NCBI GenBank assembly: GCA_013202335.1
Contig: JABMQR010000008.1
Location: 1 to 13,855 of the forward strand
Direction: 5' to 3'
DNA length: 13,855 nt
From: Bacteroidota bacterium
Lineage (GTDB): Bacteria; Spirochaetota; Spirochaetia; JABMQR01
Shown here: positions 6,508 through 12,936 of the stretch, one piece after another
Layout: every line of letters begins with the position of its first letter
How positions within the stretch are numbered: the stretch's first letter is position 1
Program-made: the position numbers and the translations under genes
The notes under the pieces: generated by a model
Databases searched by the model: none
Seen by the model: only the letters and a program-made list of their open reading frames with translations
What the model was told of the DNA's origin: nothing

Positions 6508-8067
6508 TTAATTAATGTGTATATTTCCAACAGCTTTAACTCTAAACCGTACCGCATTGGATGGAAGGTAAGCGAGCGGAATTTCTTCAAGCTCAACCAC
6601 TTCAACAGTCGCCTCCTCCGCACCGGCTTTTACTGCTTCATCAACTGCAGCAGCTTTTACTTCTTCTATAACTGCTTCCCGCCCCTTCGAAGTAACGTCG
6701 TAAACCCCATCAATACTCCCGGAAACCTGCGCTATAGCAGCTCCAATAGCATTTGCCACCTCATAGTGTTCTGGTTTAATTACTTCGCTGGCTCCATTTA
6801 AAGTGTCGGGAATAAGTATGCTTCCTCCACCTACAACTATTACTGAAACATCCTTAGATGAGGTTTTCATCTTATCAATGATGCCTTCAATAATTAGTTT
6901 GATTTTTTCAATGGTTTTTTTAGCAGTAGAAGGTACTATGCTATTTGTTAGAGATGGATCCCCAAGTGAGGCCATCCCACAAGCTACAGCAATATCAGTA
7001 GTTGTTAATGTATCCCCTCCGAAAATGAGGGCTTCTGTATGAATCTTATATCCAACAGATTGTGGACCAATAATAACAGCATCACCCTGGTCCTGAACAA
7101 GTGACCCTCCTCCAAGTCCGATCGTAATAAGATCCGGCATCCTGAAATTGGTTCTTACTCCACCAATTTCCGTAGCCGCTGTTGACTCACGGGGAAATCC
7201 TTTCCTCAGGACTCCGACATCGGTTGTTGTTCCACCGACATCAATTACGATGGCTTCATCCTTTTTTGAAAGAAAAGCAGCACCGCGCAGCGAGTTAGTA
7301 GGTCCAGATGCAATCGTAAGAACCGGGAAAAGTTTTGCATATTCAATGGACATCAGGGTTCCATCATTCTGTGTAATAAATAGATCGGCATGAATACCGT
7401 GTTCAAACAGTACATTTTGGAATGAACCATATGCAATTTTTGCAAGTTCACGTATAGCAGCATTTAGAATAGCAGCATTTTCTCTTTCAATAAGACCAAT
7501 ACTTCCAATACTATGTGACATTGTTATCGGAAAATCTTCACCGAAAATTTCGATTGCAATAGATTCAGCCAGCTTTTCCTGCTCATTATTAACTGGAGCA
7601 AATGCACATGAAATGGCCAGTGATTCAATACCGTGCTCTTTCAGTTTGATCAAAGCACCATAAATTTCCGCCTTATCAGGTGCAGATATTTGTGCTCCAT
7701 TATATTCATAACCGCCCTTAACAACAAAATATGCAGAGTTGATGGTCTCAAGCATATCCTCAGGCCACTCAATAAAAGGAGGAATCCCATGTCCTGATGG
7801 ACCTGAAAGTCGAATGACCCCTACTTTCAATAGACCTTTTCTCTCAATAATTGCATTTGTAGACTGCGTTGTTCCTAACATTGCATGTTTTATATGAGTC
7901 GGGTCTATTCCAGAATCAACCAAAACCTGTGCAACAGCCTGTTTAATCCCTGACGAAACATCATTGGTAGTAGCTTTTTTACACTTTGCTATAACGGCAT
8001 GAAGTTCATTAAGTATAACAGCATCAGTATTCGTACCGCCTACATCAATTCCAAGCTTATAGTACAT
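6508..8067 (-). CDS. Hydantoinase/oxoprolinase family protein (HyuA-like, ASKHA fold)
   Basis: A cytoplasmic ATP-dependent cyclic amide hydrolase type protein of 519 residues. The N-terminal GIDVGGTNTDAVIL (6-19) is the phosphate-1 loop of the Hydant_A_N domain. GTTQSTNAI (65-73), SGPTNSLRGA (254-263), the second phosphate loop IDVGGTTTDVG (275-285), GLGGGS (317-322) and VVGGGS (411-416) follow in family order. It belongs to the short HyuA class found with DUF917 partners, well below the ~700 residues of full HyuA, and no HyuB subunit is encoded nearby. ATG at 8067 has AGGAG seven bases upstream and overlaps the DUF917 stop by 11 bases, so translation is coupled and the products may form a complex. 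The natural substrate is unknown: hydantoin, thiohydantoin or oxoproline analogues are all possible. Confidence 0.88.
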   Translation of the reverse strand: MYYKLGIDVGGTNTDAVILNELHAVIAKCKKATTNDVSSGIKQAVAQVLVDSGIDPTHIKHAMLGTTQSTNAIIERKGLLKVGVIRLSGPSGHGIPPFIEWPEDMLETINSAYFVVKGGYEYNGAQISAPDKAEIYGALIKLKEHGIESLAISCAFAPVNNEQEKLAESIAIEIFGEDFPITMSHSIGSIGLIERENAAILNAAIRELAKIAYGSFQNVLFEHGIHADLFITQNDGTLMSIEYAKLFPVLTIASGPTNSLRGAAFLSKKDEAIVIDVGGTTTDVGVLRKGFPRESTAATEIGGVRTNFRMPDLITIGLGGGSLVQDQGDAVIIGPQSVGYKIHTEALIFGGDTLTTTDIAVACGMASLGDPSLTNSIVPSTAKKTIEKIKLIIEGIIDKMKTSSKDVSVIVVGGGSILIPDTLNGASEVIKPEHYEVANAIGAAIAQVSGSIDGVYDVTSKGREAVIEEVKAAAVDEAVKAGAEEATVEVVELEEIPLAYLPSNAVRFRVKAVGNIHIN

Positions 8068-9160
8068 TATTCTGCTCCTCTTTTTGGTTGAGTATTTCAA
8101 TGGGAACATAATCAAGATCATATTTAAAGTATCGTGGTCCTACCTGTGCAATCCCCGCTTCTGTTCTCCAGAATTTATCGCAAGGCATTCCGATAATAAT
8201 AACTCTCTGCCCATATTTTAAATTTTCAGTAGTAATTGGCATTCCTGTCTCTTTATCCAGCACAGTTATTAAATCAGGAGTCATTGCGGCAGGGATGCCA
8301 TTTTTAAACCCAACCAGATTCTCATTTTGAAAATCCATTTCAAAAGAGGATCCTTTATCGTTTTCAATCCCATCAAAATACACTTTCCCGCAAACAAACC
8401 CTGTAGTTAAACTTCGCTGTACATCCTTAATTTTACCTTCGAAAAGTTGAATACCATCGGTAAGTTTTAATATAGCGTCAATCGGGCTGGTTTTTGCCAT
8501 ATAGGACATGAGAATTCTTTTCCCAATTTCGCGCGCAAGCGATATTGTTCCTCGTACTCCATAAGCTTTTAGTTCTTTTCCCGAAACACAATAGATACTA
8601 ATCATTGAAGCCAGACCCATGGCAACAGTCGCAGTCCTTGCCAATGTTTCGCTCCATGCATTATCAATTGTCTCTATCAGCAACTTATTACCCTTTTCAT
8701 CACAAACAACCATTGGAGTAGCTGCTAATCCTGCAACTCCAAAGGTTGTCATTGGAAGTTCAGGAAAAGCACGGCCCATTGCGTCTGCATCAACTATGGG
8801 AAGCCCCAGACAGGCTGCTGTATAGATAGGAATACAAGAGTTAATTCCCCCTGCTTCTATAGATAAGACTGCATCAGCTTTCTTTCCAAGATGAGTTTCC
8901 AATGCCTTGAAAGCAGCTTCAGGTTCTCCTCCATTGGGAAGTTTTTCGAGCATAACAGCAGGAGCACCCATCATAGCTGAAGGGATAATTAAGCTGTCAT
9001 CCCTTAGCTCATCCACAGAAATCATTTTCACTTTTCCGTGCTTTTTAATAGCTGCTTTTGCCATCAGCTTTCCAACATAGGGATCTCCGCCGCCGCCGGC
9101 TCCGAGAACTGCAGCTCCAATTGCTATATAATCAAGATCCTGCTCATCCAAATATTCCAT
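8057..9160 (-). CDS. DUF917 / S-methyl-thiohydantoin desulfurase-domain protein
   Basis: 367 residues, cytoplasmic. Recognised by the N-terminal glycine-rich AAVLGAGGGGDPYVGK (16-31), by VLSIEAGGINSCIPIYTAACLGLPIVDADAMGRAFPEL-type central motifs (split around residues 95-135), and by the C-terminal GMPCDKFWRTEAGIAQVGPRYF block. This is the DUF917 family, since renamed after S-methyl-thiohydantoin desulfurase; these proteins usually sit next to a short hydantoinase-A homologue, exactly as here. I chose ATG at 9160 with GGAGG ten bases upstream; the in-frame TTG directly before it (spacing 7) is a serious alternative. The longer frame from 9223 lacks a site. The gene overlaps the next by 11 bases. 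It probably works with the HyuA-like protein on one cyclic substrate, but the reaction cannot be read from sequence. Confidence 0.85.
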   Translation of the reverse strand: MEYLDEQDLDYIAIGAAVLGAGGGGDPYVGKLMAKAAIKKHGKVKMISVDELRDDSLIIPSAMMGAPAVMLEKLPNGGEPEAAFKALETHLGKKADAVLSIEAGGINSCIPIYTAACLGLPIVDADAMGRAFPELPMTTFGVAGLAATPMVVCDEKGNKLLIETIDNAWSETLARTATVAMGLASMISIYCVSGKELKAYGVRGTISLAREIGKRILMSYMAKTSPIDAILKLTDGIQLFEGKIKDVQRSLTTGFVCGKVYFDGIENDKGSSFEMDFQNENLVGFKNGIPAAMTPDLITVLDKETGMPITTENLKYGQRVIIIGMPCDKFWRTEAGIAQVGPRYFKYDLDYVPIEILNQKEEQNNVL

Positions 9161-9275
9161 CAATTTATTTCCTCCAGTAAAAATTTTCTGTTTATCAATA
9201 CTTATACAACTACTTCTGTACATATTGGCACCGAAGTGAATACGTGATTTCAGAGAAGATGATTAATTTTTATTT

Positions 9276-9731
9276 TTACAACACATACCGAAGCTGCCAG
9301 GTTTTGCCGCCGACAGCAAAAAAGGTCTCCATACTTATAAGGCCATCAACTTTTTTCAATTCTTCATCAAGAAAACGAGAATACGAGTGTTCTTCATTGA
9401 ACATGACCACAGCCATAATATCGAATCGGCCGCTAACGGTAGCAGCACCAACAACTCCTTTTAATGAAGAAATTTGCTCCATAATTTTATTCACATCGTG
9501 CGGGTGAATCTTGAATCCTATAAAAGCTGACTCATGCCGGTCTACGGCGGTTGGATCAACTAGACTGATAATTTGGAGCACTCCGTTCTCAAGCATTTTG
9601 TTGACCCTGTTCCTGACTGTATTTGTAGTTAGTCCGATTTTTTCTGCAACATTTTTATAAGGGGTTCTTCCATCGTACAATTCTCTTACAATTTCCAGAT
9701 CAATTTTATCTAATTTTATATTTTTGTGCAT
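9276..9731 (-). CDS. Lrp/AsnC-family transcriptional regulator
   Basis: 151 residues with the standard two-part Lrp layout. An N-terminal winged HTH (LDKIDLEIVRELYDGRTPYK, then NVAEKIGLTTNTVRNRVNKML, recognition helix about 36-46) is followed by a C-terminal ligand-binding/oligomerisation RAM domain (about 68-145, including VVGAATVSGRFDIMAVV). It probably senses an amino acid or the operon's substrate and controls the three downstream genes, from which it is separated by 115 bases on the same strand. ATG at 9731 gives MHKNIKLDK; an in-frame TTG lies two codons upstream. There is no Shine-Dalgarno: the likely -10 box ends about ten bases before ATG, so the message is nearly leaderless. The start codon lies inside the palindrome TGCATATGCA (9727-9736), a candidate autoregulatory operator. 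Confidence 0.9.
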   Translation of the reverse strand: MHKNIKLDKIDLEIVRELYDGRTPYKNVAEKIGLTTNTVRNRVNKMLENGVLQIISLVDPTAVDRHESAFIGFKIHPHDVNKIMEQISSLKGVVGAATVSGRFDIMAVVMFNEEHSYSRFLDEELKKVDGLISMETFFAVGGKTWQLRYVL

Positions 9732-9740
9732 ATGCAAATT

Positions 9741-9769
9741 ATGCTATATTCTTTTTGTGCGTTTGTCAA
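9741..9769 (-). promoter_or_regulatory. Promoter of the lrp-hydantoinase operon
   Basis: On the minus strand a perfect TTGACA (-35, 9764-9769) is followed after 17 bases by TAGCAT (-10, 9741-9746; 4 of 6 matches). The predicted transcription start at about 9734 lies only a few bases before ATG at 9731. Dyads TGCATATGCA (9727-9736) and GCAAATTATGC (9734-9744) overlap the -10 and start, and AATAT...ATATT lies upstream near 9811-9828. This is where an autoregulating Lrp-type protein would bind. Confidence 0.6.
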
Positions 9770-9834
9770 TTTATTTAATGCTTTATTTTGTATTTACAAA
9801 ATACTATCAAAATATGCATTAAATATTCAGAGGA

Positions 9835-10002
9835 ATGAGAATTCTTAGGAATTTATTGTATGAGTTTGCAGATAAAAGAAGAGGTCGAATAGTTAATCTG
9901 CTTTCTGCTTCTACAGGTATGCAACTAGGGGAAATATTAGCTTTAAAAACTAGCGCCTACTGTTCCTTACTACTCCCTAAAACCCCTAATTCATATGCTT
10001 AA
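9835..10002 (+). pseudogene. Tyrosine recombinase remnant (box I region)
   Basis: A 55-codon frame containing DKRRGRIVNLLSASTGMQLG followed by EILALKT. This matches the start of the catalytic domain of tyrosine integrases, where the usual text is TGMRxGEILAL. The invariant first catalytic Arg is Gln here (CAA instead of CGA at about 9922), and the frame then runs into unrelated sequence and a stop. The N-terminal SAM-like domain and the whole C-terminal half are absent. It is a dead fragment, separate from the remnant at 2760-3099, which carries the complementary C-terminal half; the two need not come from one gene. Confidence 0.7.
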
Positions 10003-10398
10003 ATACAGTTATTACTCCTAGTAGTTCCCTAAAATTCCCTCTATATCCTTGAATAGTGGTCACTATACTGGTCACTTTCTTTTATAGTCCGTATTTAAGT
10101 TTCTAATAGTATTTGTCGTAAAAAGCAAAACTACATACATGTCTTATATTAATTGTATCTTGGGAGGTGTGTTATTCAAGGGTCAAATATATTGGTATAG
10201 AGGGAAAAAATTGAAAGATAGGCTGCAAAATTACCGACAGCAGCAGGTGCAGGATTGTATTGGTCTATACTCGAGAGTATAGTAGAAATCTATCGCTAAG
10301 GATTTTAAGCGGGTTGTCCGAATCTATTTGACGACGTACACTATTAATAATGCTTCGGTTTAATCACAAAAAAAAATTTGTAAAAAGAAGGAAAAATT
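10003..10398. other. Non-coding stretch with short repeats and a palindrome upstream of the dehydrogenase gene
   Basis: No convincing gene. Imperfect repeats TCCCTAAAA-CCCCT (from about 9973) and TCCCTAAAATTCCCT (10026-10040) follow the integrase remnant, and TGGTCACT occurs at 10057-10064 and 10069-10076. A fragmentary frame around 10185-10250 (IYWYRGKKLKDRLQNY) may be a transposase relic but cannot be assigned. Near the gene, TTGTCC (about 10314) and TACACT 17 bases later make a plausible promoter, and GAAGGA precedes the ATG at 10399. Confidence 0.4.
10265..10282. promoter_or_regulatory. 18-bp perfect palindrome, candidate operator
   Basis: CTATACTC-GA-GAGTATAG is a perfect dyad with 8-bp arms and a 2-bp centre. 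It lies about 115 bp before the dehydrogenase start and ~30 bp before the candidate -35 box. No U-tract follows, so it is not a terminator. A dimeric repressor or activator site is plausible; no cognate regulator is adjacent. Confidence 0.45.
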
Positions 10399-11550
10399 AT
10401 GAATAAATTGAAATTCGGTGTCATTGGCACTTCAAGAAAAGAAGATGAGAGACGTCTTCCAATCCATCCGGAACATTTTATACGCCTTCCCGAACAAGTT
10501 CGCCGTCAGTTGATATTTGAGGAGGGCTATGGAATACCTTTTGGTATTACCGATTCAGAAATATCGGATCAGTCCGGTGGTGTTACCACACGCCATGAAC
10601 TACTGGCCGGGATTGGGAATGTTATCCTTCCAAAACCAGTGTTAAAAGACCTGGAAGAATTATGCGAGGGCGGAATTCTTTGGGGCTATCCGCATTGTGT
10701 ACAGCAAAGATCGCACACTCAGGCTGCTATCGATCGCAAGCAGACACTTATCGCTTTTGAAGATATGTTTGTCTGGAGCCCAAGTGGGCAGATGGGACGC
10801 CATACTTTTTATAAAAACAACGAAATGGCAGGCTATTGTGCGGTATTACATGCCCTGCAACTAAAAGGAATCGACGGGCACTACGGTAATCAGCGTAAAG
10901 TAGTTATTTTTAGTTTTGGTGCGGTCAGCCGTGGTGCAATATACGCCCTGAAAGCAAGAGGCTTTAGAGATATCACAATTTGCATACAACGTCCCGACCA
11001 CGAGGTCCGTGAGGAAGTACTAGCTTGTCACTATGTCCGTATTCGGGAAGGCAATGAAGGTGAAGCACGCATTTGGGTTGTGGAGCATGATGGGTCTGGA
11101 AGACCATTGATTGATCTGCTCAACGAATCAGAAATTATCGTGAATGGAACCCTGCAAGAACCAGATCATCCCATTCTTTTCGTGACAAAAGATGAACTAT
11201 CTTATCTCAAGCCAGGCTGCCTGATTATTGATATCAGTTGCGATGAGGGTATGGGATTCTTTTTTGCCAAACCCACATCATTTAAAAATCCTCTGTTTAA
11301 AATTGGACAGGTAGATTACTACGCAGTGGATCATACCCCAAGTTATTTATGGGAAAGCGCCTCCCGGGCAATCTCTGCTGCACTCATTGTCCATTTGCCG
11401 ACCGTGTTAGCGGGGTATGAAAGTTGGCAGAAAAATGAGACCATTCGACAAGCGGTGAATATTGATGCCGGTGTTATTCAAAAACCGGATATTATATCGT
11501 TTCAGAATCGTGAAGCGGTATATCCTCACGCCTACATGAGTATTGTTTAG
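10399..11550 (+). CDS. Alanine dehydrogenase/PNT-family amino-acid dehydrogenase, N5-(carboxyethyl)ornithine synthase-like
   Basis: A cytoplasmic NAD(P)H-dependent oxidoreductase of 383 residues. The N-terminal AlaDh/PNT catalytic domain is marked by SRKEDERRLPIHPEH (12-26), FEEGYG (40-45) and WGYPHCVQQRSHTQAAIDRK (95-114). The Rossmann domain begins with VVIFSFGAVSRGAIYAL (168-184), whose GxxxxG differs from the GxGxxG of true alanine dehydrogenase. The C-terminal DHTPSYLWESAS (311-322) is typical of a subgroup often annotated as N5-(carboxyethyl)ornithine synthase, which reductively joins pyruvate and an amino acid. Substrate choice here is open: alanine, ornithine or lysine derivatives are possible. 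GAAGG lies about eight bases before ATG. The gene stands alone, with no partner in the neighbouring genes. Confidence 0.75.
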   Translation: MNKLKFGVIGTSRKEDERRLPIHPEHFIRLPEQVRRQLIFEEGYGIPFGITDSEISDQSGGVTTRHELLAGIGNVILPKPVLKDLEELCEGGILWGYPHCVQQRSHTQAAIDRKQTLIAFEDMFVWSPSGQMGRHTFYKNNEMAGYCAVLHALQLKGIDGHYGNQRKVVIFSFGAVSRGAIYALKARGFRDITICIQRPDHEVREEVLACHYVRIREGNEGEARIWVVEHDGSGRPLIDLLNESEIIVNGTLQEPDHPILFVTKDELSYLKPGCLIIDISCDEGMGFFFAKPTSFKNPLFKIGQVDYYAVDHTPSYLWESASRAISAALIVHLPTVLAGYESWQKNETIRQAVNIDAGVIQKPDIISFQNREAVYPHAYMSIV

Positions 11551-11681
11551 ATGATAATATTAAAGAAAGTGTTAATTGATCCTGGATTGACACTACAAGA
11601 TTCTGATGATGCATAGAAAAAATATGAACGCGATCTATATGTTTCATTTAATTTATAGATAATGAGAGGTAAATTTTTCCT

Positions 11682-12032
11682 ATGACCTATCACAAGCATC
11701 ATCTAAAACAAGTGTCAAAAGGCGTAGTTGTAGAAATAAAACTTTCAGGCTCGGCATATATCAGACTAGTGGATACAAAGAATTTCCACCGATACCAGTT
11801 AGGTAGGAGCATTGATTACTGGGGAGGAGTTGCTCGGAAATCTCCATTAAGATTTCTGATTCCCGAAAGTAACAGATATTTTGTATTAGTTGATACGAAT
11901 GGAATCGGGGGAACGGTAACAGCTGATGTCCAGGTGATCTATACCCCTACTCCAGCAGATGATAATAAAGCAGAAAAACTGGGAGCAGTTGAACTGCCAG
12001 AGAAACATAGTGATGGTGTTATATATAGATGA
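11682..12032 (+). CDS. DUF1883 domain protein
   Basis: 116 residues. Nearly the whole length matches the DUF1883 pattern: an N-terminal HHLKQVSKGVVVEIKLSG, then YIRLVDTKNFHRYQLG, YWGGVARKSPLRFLIPES and YFVLVDTNGIGGTVTADVQV, a compact beta-rich fold. The function is unknown. In other bacteria this domain also occurs fused ahead of TIR domains; here it stands alone, the last ~20 residues are polar tail, and no TIR is encoded. The Shine-Dalgarno is weak: GAGAGGT lies about 13 bases before ATG. The gene follows the dehydrogenase after 131 bases, which include an imperfect hairpin (AGTGTTAAT/ATTGACACT near 11557-11583), so co-transcription is uncertain. Confidence 0.8.
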   Translation: MTYHKHHLKQVSKGVVVEIKLSGSAYIRLVDTKNFHRYQLGRSIDYWGGVARKSPLRFLIPESNRYFVLVDTNGIGGTVTADVQVIYTPTPADDNKAEKLGAVELPEKHSDGVIYR

Positions 12033-12062
12033 GTAAATATATTCTAAAATGGAGGTCACCTT

Positions 12063-12164
12063 GTGAATATAAAATATTTACGTACCTGGAATGAAAATGA
12101 AGAAGAGCTTGAAGCGATACTAAAGGAGCATGGAACCGAACCCCTGGAAGGTGACAGATTTTAG
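12063..12164 (+). CDS. Small ORF, 33 residues, possibly truncated
   Basis: GTG start with a near-perfect GGAGG seven bases upstream, encoding MNIKYLRTWNENEEELEAIL and then a short acidic tail ending GDRF. It is predicted to be one amphipathic helix. The frame closes inside the direct repeat that begins the transposase fragment, so it may be the 5' end of a gene cut off by that insertion. I recognise no family. It lies 30 bases after the DUF1883 stop and could be co-transcribed with it. Confidence 0.4.
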   Translation: MNIKYLRTWNENEEELEAILKEHGTEPLEGDRF

Positions 12165-12189
12165 TTAACAGAACCCCATAAAGGTGACA
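12138..12189 (+). repeat. Imperfect 19-bp direct repeat at the start of the transposase fragment
   Basis: GAACCCCTGGAAGGTGACA (12138-12156) and GAACCCCATAAAGGTGACA (12171-12189) match at 16 of 19 positions, 33 bp apart. They directly precede the transposase-like ORF, so they may be terminal or transposase-binding repeats of an insertion sequence whose right end is lost. No matching inverted copy is seen in the window. Confidence 0.5.
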
Positions 12190-12221
12190 CAATATACCTG
12201 GGTATAAGGGGGGGGGTGTAT

Positions 12222-12500
12222 ATGGCAAAATCGATAGCCATTAACTTGAAGATTCGGGCAATCAACGAATATTTTGATCCCGAAGGTGATGGATTGTATG
12301 CAATTGCAAAGAGATATGGAGTTAGTCATGTCTCGGTTCTCAACTGGATCCATGACATGGACAGGCTCTTCCGACAGTGCAAAGAAAATGTCTTGGCACT
12401 GGGCAATTTTGTAGTTTTGGAAAAAACTACCAGAATCTATATGATCAAATCTTTGACTTTACTGCATGATGCTACACGCTCTTTTTATTCGTTACTGTAG
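12222..12500 (+). pseudogene. Truncated transposase OrfA-like HTH fragment
   Basis: The ORF begins MAKSIAINLKIRAINEYFDP and carries a helix-turn-helix typical of IS3/IS630-type transposase first ORFs (GLYAIAKRYGVSHVSVLNWI, about residues 25-45), followed by MDRLFRQCKENVLAL. After about residue 58 the sequence enters the dispersed hairpin repeat (from ~12396), and the rest is unrelated read-through. The right part of the gene, any OrfB and the right terminal repeat are missing. A run of nine G at 12208-12216 serves as Shine-Dalgarno and places an in-frame GTG two codons before the ATG. It is a remnant of an insertion sequence; the HTH could still fold, but transposition is not possible from this copy. 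Confidence 0.6.
12402..12434. repeat. Hairpin repeat, copy B
   Basis: GGCAATTTT (12402-12410), then hairpin GTAGTTTT-GGAA-AAAACTAC (12411-12430), then CAGA. It has the same layout as copy A at 4933-4964, with a T-A pair replacing a C-G pair in the stem and a loop one base longer. CTGG just before can pair with CCAG just after. The compensatory change suggests selection on, or recent spread of, the folded form. Confidence 0.6.
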
Positions 12501-12521
12501 AAATTGCAGCTGTGCTTTGAT

Positions 12522-12863
12522 TTATAGCAAATCTTCTCTGGGAGGAGAAAAAATATCCACAAGAACTGAAGGTTCATCATAGGTCCAGGCATTATGATCC
12601 AAACCGATCGCAGCATGATACCAATCACCCGGGAAGAGATCTTTTACGACTCCATTCACGTTAAAACCCATTTCCCCCTTCACCAGAAATCCCATTTGCT
12701 CCTCTTTATTATGGCTGTGAACGGGAAAAGTTTTATGGGGAGGGAAATAATATTCAACTATCTGAATATTCTGCCCGGTATAAATATGTCGAATAACATC
12801 ACCTTCAAATAACTCCTTCTTATGCATTTCTTCAGCTCTAAAAAACTCTTTCCAGTTATTCAT
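12522..12863 (-). CDS. Small cupin-domain protein
   Basis: A 113-residue single-domain cupin, cytoplasmic. Motif 1 is FPVHSHNKEEQMGFLVKGEM with metal ligands His49, His51 and Glu54 or Glu55. Motif 2 is GVVKDLFPGDWYHAAIGLDHN with the fourth ligand His83. The protein probably binds one divalent metal and may be a sugar isomerase/epimerase-type enzyme or a small-molecule sensor; the sequence does not decide. GGGAG lies seven bases before ATG. It follows the Gfo/Idh/MocA oxidoreductase by 73 bases on the same strand, an arrangement common in carbohydrate catabolic operons. It converges on the transposase fragment to the left. Confidence 0.82.
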   Translation of the reverse strand: MNNWKEFFRAEEMHKKELFEGDVIRHIYTGQNIQIVEYYFPPHKTFPVHSHNKEEQMGFLVKGEMGFNVNGVVKDLFPGDWYHAAIGLDHNAWTYDEPSVLVDIFSPPREDLL

Positions 12864-12936
12864 CCTTATACTCCCTGGGTTATCTTTTCAGACTGACTCC
12901 CGTCTAAATATTGGTGAATCCTTCCTTTTGAATCTG

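Noticed and set aside
5563..7393. Several plus-strand frames opposite the permease and hydantoinase genes
   Set aside because: They are antisense shadows of strongly supported minus-strand genes; their translations show no domain features and no start signals.
10221..10245. A third copy of the hairpin repeat (CTGCAAAATTACC)
   Set aside because: Only about 12 bases match the reverse complement of the repeat core and no flanking arm is present to form the hairpin.
11557..11583. Terminator after the AlaDh/PNT-family gene
   Set aside because: The stem AGTGTTAAT/ATTGACACT has a wobble pair and a nine-base loop and is not followed by a T tract.
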